From Chaenocephalus aceratus (Eukaryota; Chordata; Actinopteri; Perciformes; Channichthyidae): a stretch of 64,000 bases of DNA. Below, piece by piece: positions 21,625 through 32,258 of the stretch. Each line of letters starts with the position of its first letter. Positions within the stretch are counted from its first letter, which is position 1. The DNA lies in assembly GCA_023974075.1 (NCBI GenBank), contig CM043790.1, positions 2,490,086 to 2,554,085 of the forward strand. Direction: 5' to 3'. The notes below the pieces were generated by a model. That model was not told the DNA's origin. It ran no database searches and saw nothing but the letters and a program-made list of their open reading frames with translations. The position numbers and the translations under genes are program-made.

Positions 21625-22160
21625 ATCATCATCATCATGCTGCTGCTGCTGCTAGTCCTTTGATAGTCACCTGTCGGTCTCCTGTCCTTTCTGAAAGCCA
21701 TAAAGATGACATTAGTCATTTAGATAACTTGTGTCCTCAGTTACCATGGGATTACTGAAACTACCATAAGTTTAAGAAAGTGGTAGAAATTAATCTAATC
21801 TGCATTTTAAAGCATTACTTTAGATCCCCTCCCTCTAAATATATCAATATACATTAGAAAGTGATGCTCCTGACTACCATACAAGTTTAAGAAGATAATA
21901 TTGGTTTGAAAGAATTCAAAGCTATAAATAAACAGCAACAGGCTCTTTAACCAAGGCACTGTTAGTAACATGTACACTAGTTGTTCACACTAATCCTAAT
22001 ATTATCACTTAATATTAGCAAATTCTATTTTATTTTTTAAAACATATTGATGTAAATACATACACATATCGATTTGTTGTATAAATATTGCAAATCAAAA
22101 CCTTTATTCACTAATAATTACCAAAAATCGTAGTTCTATCTCCTGTTATCAATGCATTCA
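21625..22160. other. AT-rich sequence without recognised features
   Basis: Contains a short (CATCAT)/(GCTGCT) run near 21628-21652. No frame or repeat boundary can be supported. Confidence 0.4.
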
Positions 22161-22169
22161 CATTGCCCG

Positions 22170-22650
22170 CCATGAACTTCCGGGGAACGATCCTCGTCTA
22201 CATGAACCACGTGACGATAACCGTTTTTGGACTTCCGTTGTCGTAACTCTTCTATCTATATGGCGCTGGGCGGGACTAAGTATTGAGGATAGGAGTCGAG
22301 GAGGGGAGTTATAGAAATGAGAAAGGGCCACTGTAAACATCGAGTTGCGATGAAAGCAGTTTCTACAATAATATCTAGGGGATGCATGCAGAGCTGTCAT
22401 TGGCTGAGATAAGTCCGGCCGTGCGTCACGCCTCCACCGTTCCCGGAAATGCATCCGCGGAGGAGCCGTGGAGGAACCATCAGTGTCTCCTCGGTTAGAG
22501 CTCCTCCAGAGAGCCTCCTCGATGCTCAATGCTCGGTCCTCGAAGTGCTTTTAGAGAAATGAGATGTCCTTCAAAATGGCGCGCTGAAATTCATTTCCGG
22601 GTCACTACCGGAGGACCGAGGAGTCGAGGAGGGGAAATTTGAGTATTGAG
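22170..22650. repeat. Second copy of the foldback loop family
   Basis: GGGCGGGACTAAGTATTGAGG, GATGCATGCAGAGCTGTCATTG, CCGGCCGTGCGTCACG and GGAGGACCGAGGAGTCGAGG match the 19440-19750 loop in inverted orientation with moderate divergence. Confidence 0.8.
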
Positions 22651-22993
22651 AAACCTCTACTGAGTGGAAGCAGTCAAAGCCAATCGGAGTCTGATTCAGA
22701 GGGTTGTCTGTCAGTTCCGTTGTTATGTGTACTGAAACGAGAGCTGGTATATTCCATGCGCGAAAACAAAATAAAAGTAGTAATACGTTCTTTTAGTGTC
22801 TTAAAAGTAGACTGAGGTATGGCAAAGAAGTTTACTATAGCTGAGGCTTTGGAGCTGATTTTTCAAGATGACCTAATGACATCGTATTACATACATAAGT
22901 GTTCATTATTGTGCATTGTCCCTGCCAAATAAACGATTAAATAAATAAAATCTCAAATCATATTTTTGATAATAAAAGATTTTTAAAAAACAC

Positions 22994-23072
22994 ATCTGGT
23001 CTCTGAAGCTGCTCAGGGTCGGGCCGGGTCAGTACTTGGATGGGAGACCACCTGGGAATACCAGGTGCTGTT
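22994..23072 (+). rRNA. 5S rRNA-like 3' part (about 79 nt, truncated)
   Basis: CTCTGAAGCTGCTCAGGGTC, AGTACTTGGATGGGAGACC and CCTGGGAATACCAGGTGCTG are the 3' two-thirds of vertebrate 5S rRNA, including the box C region. The first 40 or so bases are missing, so this is a pseudogene or the head of a 5S-derived SINE. No T-rich terminator follows. Confidence 0.75.
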
Positions 23073-23689
23073 ATTGTCCTTCAATACACACAGCTGAAAA
23101 CAGTTTGGACCATGCACAATGAACCATTCATCGACAAACAAATGCTCAAATAAACAAGTAGCCAAAAAACAATGGTCTTTATGTTTTAATCAATGCATTA
23201 AACTGACATGCTATTTATAGCTGGTAAAATGTCAGAATATAGGGTTATTGGACAGTACTTGAAAGAACTAAACCTTTCTTTTTTAAATTAGTTAATTATA
23301 ATCAAATATATATAAAATACACATTTTGTCTTTCTTTTTATGTCCTGCAACTACTGCTCCTTTGACACAACCTTGACGAAGGGGCAGGACACACAACTCC
23401 CTGTACTTGCTGTGTCAAGTATGGGCTGTCCCAAACTTCCTGCACATGTTGTGACCTTTGCAGGTCAGCTTTCGGCTGGTTGGAGCAGGACTAGGAGTAG
23501 GATAAGCAGAGAGAGGCTGGCAGTCAGAGCCTGTAGAGCAGACCAGGACAGGAACCTGTGAGGTTACTGGAGTAAATATCATGGAGCTCCATCTGAGAGC
23601 TCAAATGTGGTGCTGGGAAACTCTGCCTCTGCACCCCCACCCAAGATGCTGCCGTTTTTCCCCTTGCTGTGGCAGCCAGCTGCTGTCCA

Positions 23690-23868
23690 GTACCTGCTGT
23701 ACCTGCTGTCCAGTACCTGCTGTCCAGTACCTGCTGTCCAGTGCCTACTGTCCAGTACCTGCTGTCCAGTACCTGCTGTCCAGTACTTGATGTCCAGGAC
23801 CTGATGTCCAGTACCTGCTGTCCAGTACCTGCTGTCCAGTACCTGATGTCCAATATCTGCTGTCCAGT
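23690..23868. repeat. 15-bp minisatellite (CTGCTGTCCAGTACC), about 12 copies
   Basis: Near-perfect 15-mers with one 9-bp short unit and a few substitutions. Frames translate as a repeated RYWTAGTGQQVLD pattern, but this is a by-product of the repeat, not a gene. Confidence 0.95.
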
Positions 23869-23879
23869 ATCGCTGTGTC

Positions 23880-26040
23880 AAACTTCCCACACTTCCTGCA
23901 GTACTTTGCAGCTTCTCTGGAATCTCACAACAACGATTTTTAAGTTCAGGCATTTTTTATAAATGATTTATGATTTATTACACTGAACACATTTATAATA
24001 AAAAAACAATATATAATGTTAACACTGCAAACAATGTTATTGTGTATAGGAGAGAATAACATACATGGAACAGAAATACACTGTCTTATTATATATTACA
24101 TTTTTTGGTTGAGCCCATCTTTGAGATGGAACCAGGTGGAGGTGATGCTGGCCTTGGTATGGTACATGTGGGAGGTGAAGTTATAGGTTTAAGTTTTGTA
24201 GTTCAAGTTTAAGTATTTTAAGTGTAAGTATTCTAGTTTGAGGTCAAATCTATTTTTTTATGAAGGAGTCACACAACAGGTTCATTATTTTTTCTTTGAG
24301 TCAGTAAAGGCAGCCTCAAACAGCAGCTTATTTTCTGTGTACTGGTTTTAGGAAGGAAAAACAAATGACGCACAATTCTTTATATTCCTACTGGATTTAT
24401 GTCAAAGTAATAATAATAATCATAATACAAGACAACACTTTGAATTAAAAAAATGTATTGAAGCATTTTCTCTGATAGAGTTTACAATGGGAAATATATT
24501 TTTAAAAGGAAACACTATTCAAAACGCAACAGCTTACAAATAATACATAAATACAATAAATACATTACAAAATTGAAATAAAAAACCCAATATGAACAAG
24601 TTAAAATTGGACAAATACAATACACAAGACAATATCAGGAAAGACTGTTGGTAAAGATGATGATAAAGTAATGAATTAGCAGCCCAGGTTCCTCAGGGAG
24701 TATTAGTTCGCAGTCTCCCTGAAAAGTTTAAATCCAGACTGTACTGGTATGATCCTTGGATAAAATATTCTGTATACTCTTAACAGTCGTATAACGTACA
24801 TATGTCATTCATCTGTTACATATGTAAACTATCACTCAGATGCTTTTTAGTTGTTCATATTGTGACCACTGTTTGGCTTTTTACAGAATACACCAGATGC
24901 CAAACTCCAATTTCTTCAGCAGGAAGTATCTGCCTTTACAGTGGAAAAGATATACAAGTAAACCCTGAATATCTCACAGGCTGCTGATTCCTCTCTTCTA
25001 TGGCTGTTATTGGTCAGGAGGATTCAGGAAGTGTAACATGTTTCTGAATAACACTTTCAGCAGTAATATGTGGCCATGCCAATTTCTTATGTATCTGCAG
25101 CTAAAACGTACTGTCCATGCAATGTGTTTGCAGTGAGCTGAGCCTGTAAGGTTGCATCATCTGTTTAACTTCATCATGCCTTAGCCAAGTTAGCACACAC
25201 TGAGACATGTGATGAAGCTGTGAGACATTTACTGACATCATGTTTTAACAGGATTAAATAAACCAGTTCCAAACTTTTGCGCTTGTTGTTCAAATGCTGT
25301 AAAACTGTAAATCAGTAGCATAAATCGCAACGGAGCAGAATATATTATTTAACCTTGTAACCAATAGAGTGGTGCAGGAATGAGCAAAATTTAACTATAA
25401 TTTTAGCATATCCGGTTCTCTCGTCTCAAAGTTTACGTTTTTTTTTAATGTTTTTTGTTAGAAGCCTGAAATAAGATCTGTGGTTAACACAAGCTCGTGT
25501 TTTGTTTTACGACATAAATATGTCAGCAAATACCCCACTGATGAATGTCTGAAGCTTCTATATGTGTGACAAACGTTGGATGTCTGAATAAGACTAATAA
25601 AAGTCATAACGCCAAGCATTAGCCACCTTTAGCTTAGCGGTGGTGATGTGCAACCATGTGACTGTCGAGTAGTTTGTTTATAGCCTAGCCTGTTTTTGCA
25701 AAATATTGTATTTTCTGGAATAACCCTAAATCCATTAAAGAAAACAAATTGCCTTTTGGCAAGGGAGCCCTTGCGATGCTTCTTTCCGGGATGGCCTACA
25801 AAAGTATATCACCACTGCACCGCTCTAGTCAGCTGTAGTGGCTCATAGATTATGAAAAGTCAGCCTCAGACCACGACAAGCTATAGTCTTGGTAAATTGT
25901 AGATGAAGTAAAAGAAAATGTGTCACTGCCATCACTCAACATATTGCAGAGTAGCCCCTGGTAGGACCCTGAACCCTCCCTGCACTTCAGTGGGGAATAA
26001 AGAAGAGAGTGATGATCTCTCCCAGCATATTGATGAGTCT
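23880..26040. other. 3' flank of exoc3l1, AT-rich
   Basis: No exon, transposon end or RNA can be supported. It presumably includes the 3' UTR and downstream flank of exoc3l1. I did not find a convincing minus-strand polyadenylation signal close to the stop. Confidence 0.4.
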
Positions 26041-26061
26041 GTAAGGCAGTTTGAGTTAATG

Positions 26062-26248
26062 TCATGCACACTTGGCAGTGGTCAGACAGAAGGCCATGAT
26101 GGAGGGAGGTACCAGGATGTCAGTGAAGATGGGCCGATAACCTGCAGGCAGAGGGGGGGCGCTCTGCTCCAACAGGTCCAGTACGGCCCCTCTGACGTCC
26201 CTGGAGACATCACCACGGATATCCAGCAGCACACACACGTGCTCTTCA
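26062..26248 (-). CDS. exoc3l1: exoc3l1 exon 14 (last coding exon)
   Basis: 187 bp, acceptor ACTCAG|TGAAGA, phase 2 in, stop TGA at 26062. Encodes [20 protein letters not shown] and ends AKCA. Confidence 0.9.
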
Positions 26249-29200
26249 CTGAGTGGACAGAAAAACATGGTCAAATGCTACAAAATATTCATGTCTTTAA
26301 ATGGTTAACATCGGAAATGGACATATAACTCTTTAAAATGATGCCATGCTTTAATAATCCCCTAGAGAAAATCAGGTCTTACTCTGTTGTTGATAGATAT
26401 ACAGTTACAGTTCAAATACACACATGCACAAACACATGCGTTAATGGAGACGTGGCTGCCATGTTTGGGCACTATGGAGCCTTGCTAAGGACACTTCTTT
26501 AGTTCCCTTCCCAGTAAGCGAACTCGCTATATTTTTGGTCTGTGTGGTACTTGAACCAGTGACCAGCTGTCTCTGGCCAACATCAGGCCCCACGCAAAGT
26601 CATATGATGAGGCCCTCTGTTTCGCGAGCGTCGACGGGGGGCAGGTGCTAGTGGGGCCTCGCAGCGGCGAAACCGTGCCGCACCACACTAATTGCGCCGC
26701 ATAAGCGCATAGGTGTGCCACATTTTCGGCTCAGTTGAGGCACCCTCCGCAAGGTGAGGCCCCACGCAGTCTGCATGATCGGCCTGTAGGGAGGGACGGC
26801 CCTGCCAGCTGGTTTTGTATGGACTGACCTCCATCTTAAGGTCCTTACACACCGAGACGATTTTCGGCATCGTAAGATGTCGATAGATGTCGGGCCGTCG
26901 ATGAGCGTTGTGTCGTCCTACTCAGATTGGTGTGTACTGCACCGTCGTGTCTTTTCGGCCGTGCCGACACCTTCCGCCGCCGATTCGACATGTTGAATCG
27001 GGAGGCTGTCGGCCAAAGGCCGTCGGCCAAATAAATCACTCTGATTGGCTGTTCAGCTTAGCGAATCAGTGCATGAGAAGCGAAACTGAAGTGAGGAACA
27101 CAAACAAACTATTAAGAAGGCAAATCTGAGATTTCACTTAACTCCAGCTCTCGACACAGGTTCGGGAAAGCCCCCTGAGCTTCTCGCTGTAGAGTGAAAA
27201 TGGAACGCACACGCTATTTGTTGTTTATATCACGCAGTCTGTTCTTCTTCTCTCGGTGTATCTGTCTTCGGTTGTTGCCTCTTTTGAATGACGAATACAC
27301 ACTACTACCGCCACCTGCTGGTAAGGAGAGTTATTGCCACTCACGCATGCGCAGTTCGGATGTGCTGCTTGGCCGTCGGCTGAAGTCTTTGCGGTGTGTT
27401 CCAGTGCGAAACATGGCCAAGACGCAGGAGACGTGAGGCGACGTGAGGCGACGTGAGGCGACGTGAGGCGACGTGAGGCGACGTGAGGCGACGTGAGGCG
27501 ACGTGAGGCGACGTGAGGCGACGTGAGGCGACGTGAGGCGACGTGAGGCGACGTGAGGCGACGTTCCGTCGGGACTTGTGCTTTGGTGTTCTTTGGTGTC
27601 AGTTTGGTGTGTAAGGCAACACACTCTCACTCCCTAAGCGTCCAATATCGACGTTTGGTCAGTGTCCGTGGCGTCCATTTGTGACGCTCCTAGGCTCCTT
27701 CAGCGTCATAAAGGGACGCAAATAGCTTTCAACTGATTGCAATGTATTCCCATCTGCGTCAGGATTTGACGCTCATGGAAGCACGGCATTCGTTTGTGTC
27801 GGCTGCCCTTAAAGGCAATGTGAGCGTCCATTCCCATTGGATAACGGAGAATTGTACACCCGGAAGTAAGTATTCCCCTTACTGTCGATTGATTTTACAG
27901 TGATATCTGCACTACTCATCGACTAAAAAACACCAGATTATCCTTGTTAATTACACAACATTGATTGGCTTAAATTGTGTGCAATGCTTTTGTATTTTTC
28001 CCCTTCGATTCGGAGAAACAAATATTTGTTCGGAGTAAAGGATGGCAGAAGACACTACACTACCCAGAATCCCCAGCTATCGTTTGGACTACACCATGTG
28101 CTCTGTTTGACAAACCCCGTGATAGTCCTCAAGCTCTGTGATTGGAGAGTGTGCTCCGAGGGTTAAGCCGTATCTCGAACAGCACTTGAAATGGGATGGA
28201 ACCACAATTTGTGATTTTGAGGTTATTTTCGGGAGACTGTCCAAAACTGGATTTGAACGGGTCCACCGCCTCCCGCCTCCCCCCCTCCCCCACCCCGTCC
28301 CCAGAACCACACATGCTGGCTATTCTGTTTCGCAACATGTTTCTCTATGGCACGTCTCTACTGGGAGTTGTAGTTTTAAAAGACGTTTTCGTATTTCCCA
28401 TAATAAGAAGTTGCCAGTATTAAACTGTGTACATCCCTGGAGGTTTAGGGGACAGGAAACACTCACATTTAAAACATATAATTAATAAATGGGTGAAAAA
28501 TTGCTTGTGCCCATTATGGGCAGTATTACTATATATACCCAAATGCCAGCTAAGGTCAGAAGAGCTTTATTTAACAGCTGGTCTTATGTTTGTGACCCCT
28601 GTGATAACATTACATTACATTAATTGATAAGCCTGAAACATGCACTTGTCAAGGTTCAGAGGCAACATTTTGAAAATATGGCAGTAGCCATCGATCAGCT
28701 TAAGATAAGATATACTTTATTGATCCCAAGTTGGAACATTTGCGTTACATCAACATGTGTAACAGTTAAATATGCAGTTGTGTTTATTTGAAAATAATTT
28801 AGTATAATCACACAAATTCTGTGTTTTATATCAACAATTCTGTGTTCTTTATTTATTGATTGTTCAATACCTGACAAGGACGGAGATGAAATATCTACAT
28901 ACATCTTATACGAGTATAATACATATGTATAATATCAGTTAAAATAAGTGCTTCAACATAGTTAACATTGCTGGAGGTATGCACACATATTGATAGATGT
29001 CTTGTAATGCACTATTGAGGAACCTGCAACCCAAGTTTTTCATTCAGTGCAGAACTACATCACAGTTTGTGTACGGCCTATATGATATGTCAATAAACCT
29101 TAGAAAATCTTGAAATCTTGAAAGGGATGTGCAAAATAGTCATTACATACAGTCTTTAATTAACTATTAGTAGAGAATAACGAGTAATGAATATACTTTA

Positions 29201-32200
29201 TAGGGATCGTATTAATATCTAATAATAAAAATAATTAAATTCATAACATGCTTTAACCACCAGGTGTCCCTTTATATCAGCTGTGCACCGTTATGGTGTA
29301 AATACAGCCTATCTACCAATTGGATCAAATATAAAAGTCAGGCCGAATTAGTGTTGATACTGCAAGGAGACGTATTGTGTGAAAAGAAATGTAAGATGTT
29401 GTTTAATGGCTGATATATTTATGATCCACGTCACGTTTTCAGTTCCTCATGTTCGTCTGAGGTCTTCTCATCAGGGCTCTATAAATACAGAACTACGGCA
29501 GATATGTAATATGTAATGCAGCCGACCGTGTATTACAAGCCGTTATGTGATGACTTTCAAAGAGAAAAGCAAGCACCAATCGGAATAAAGTATTATTATT
29601 TTTTTTTTTAAATGTTTTTCGGTCTGTTTCCTGGTCTTTGTTATGACGATGTGCTGTGAGATGTGAGACTGGAATTGCAAAGGGAAAATAACGTAGGCTA
29701 TCTTTAGATGCGGATTTTGTTTAACTAAATGTTTGCGCTGTGGACCAACACTATACATTGACGGGGAAGGGGGGTAGCAATAAAGATAAAACCCATTAAA
29801 ACAGTTAACACAACATAACCAGAAAATAATATCGATAGCAGCGTCCCTAGCAACCACCTTGGTAACAATGAAAAACGTCGCGATTTCCTGAAGTAATCTT
29901 CATAATAACTAGCAAACTAAAGATCATGTACATCCCACTGCACACATAATCTGAAATAACAACTCAGATTTCTCGCATCAAATGACATCAAAACGCATTT
30001 TAATGCCAAACTAACTTTTAAAATAGGCATTTTCCACCCAGAATAAAACGAAGTTCGGCCATGTTTTCTTTTTCTGCAGGGAGAAAATTTGAAGATCATG
30101 TACAGGACGCCAGCCATCGAATGAATGGTGAAAAAAACGGGTTTTGTCAAACAGAGCACATGGTTTTAGTCCCAACGATAGCTGGTGATTCTGGGTAGTG
30201 TAGTGTCTTCTGCCATCCTTTACTCCGAAAAAAATATTTGTTTTCTCCGAATCGAAGGGGAAAGAATACAAAAGCAGTGCACACAATTTAAACCAATCAA
30301 TGTTGTGTAATTAACAAGATAATCTGGTATATTTTAGTGGATGAGTAGTGCAGATATCACTGTTAAATCAATCGACAGTAAGAGGAATACATACCTCCGG
30401 GTGTACATTCTCCCTATCCAATGGGAATGGACGCTCACATGCCTTTAAGGCAGCCGACATAAACGAATGCCGTGCTTTCCATGAGCGTCAAATCCCGACG
30501 CAGATGGGAATACATTGCAATCAGTTGAAAGCTATTTGCGTCCCTTTATGACGCTGAAGGAGCCTAGGAGCGTCACAATTGGACGCCACGGACACTGACC
30601 AAACGTCGCTATTGGACGCTTAGGGAGTGAGAGTGTGTTTGTGTAAGGAGCTTTAGTGTCCGGAGCAGGGGGCAGCTGTTGTATATACAGCACCCGGGGA
30701 TTAGGGTCTTGCTCAAAGGCACTTGATTTGAACCAGCAACCCCTCTGTTCCTAGCCAAGTCCTTACGCACTGAGCTGCTGCCGCCCTCAAGATAATGAAT
30801 TTGATTATAATTGATAGTAGGGTTATTGAAACTATACATCGGGGGCGGTCAGATTACCTGATGTCGGGGTATTTGGCTGCCAGTCCAGAGACCTCCAGAG
30901 TCAGCATGTTAGGGTCTTTCAGTCTGATGAAGTCAGCCAGGACGGGTAGTAAGGCCAGAGGGTTCACTTCAGGTACTGACCCTTCTCCTTCCTACACACA
31001 GACACACACATGAGTGATATGGTAGGGCAGAGTGGGTAAGATGACCCCCTACTGTATCTAGGGAACTGTACACATGTGTTGTCATGTGACCATACTTTCA
31101 GGAAGCACCCATCATTTATATTGGTCTGTGATGGAGAGAAGCACATGTTAAAGTGGTAAGTGTTTGTTTCACAATAAACCATGTTTTACCACATGTCAGG
31201 TATAATTACAGAATCTTCAAAGCAAATGTATCCAGGTCTGAAAATATGTATCATACATGTTGGTTATTTAGCAAGGTGTAAAACTGCGTAAATCATTTAG
31301 CTAAAGACTAGCATGAAGGATTAAGATAGACAGTGAGCCACATGCTGTGCAAAGTGGTTAACTGAACCTCCCATGAGGCACTGAAGTTAAGTTAAGTCTC
31401 TGTAGTATAAAATGGTATTTCAAAGCAGTTTTACACAACTGATTAATTTTTTTATGTTTTAAACATTGTAGTAAAGCCATCACGCCAAGAGAAAGACTGA
31501 GGAGATGGAGAGAGCCACTGATGGTGAGGGTGGAAAATCCCTCAGAGCAGTGGCAAAAGACAGAAATATTGACAAATCAACCCTGGGTAGATGTGTAACC
31601 AGCTATATTTACCAGGATATATATTTAGGGCTGTTTGTTTTATTCTGATTTGTTTTAATGGCATCAATTCCCTCCAAACATGATTTATATTGTCGATGAA
31701 ACAGGTGTCACTACAGTGCAGACAACAAAGCAGGTAGTGGCAGAGAAAGGATGATATAATATTATTATATTATATTATTTTATAAATATTTTACTTATAC
31801 TTAGGTTTAAACTTGAAGTCTGGGACTTCTCTGCAGCACCACAATACTTTATTCAGATTGTTTCAGATATTTAGCTTTGACCAAATATTTGGCTAACTGC
31901 GATTTCGATATGGCACTTTTCCATTTGGTGATAAAACTTCTAAAACTACAGCAGCATAAAGAAAGTGTGTAATCTACTATACTCATAATTGTGCTATAAA
32001 ACCAGCCTTTGAGAAACCCTTCATACAAAATGTGTATGAACCCCTCACCAGGCCGTGGAGGATCTCTCTGAACTGCTGGTTGTCCTGCACCACCTGCTGG
32101 GCCAGCTGCCTCCTCTCCTCAGCGCCGCGACACACCAGCTTCTTCTGCATCAGAGCTCGCACATACTCCACCACCACAGCCACTGAGCCTCCTCCTGCAG

Positions 32201-32203
32201 GCG

Positions 32204-32258
<55 letters not shown>

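Noticed and set aside
23524..23962. Repetitive protein frames (SRYWTAGTGQQVLD and PVPAVQYLLSS)
   Set aside because: By-products of the 15-bp minisatellite, open in several frames because the period is a multiple of three.
26527..27129. Several 60-73 codon frames around 26.5-27.1 kb
   Set aside because: Overlapping frames on both strands in a GC-rich MITE-like sequence; no domain and no splice pattern linking them to exoc3l1.
27331..27630. Frame with repeated [10 protein letters not shown]
   Set aside because: Translation of the 10-bp minisatellite; not a gene.
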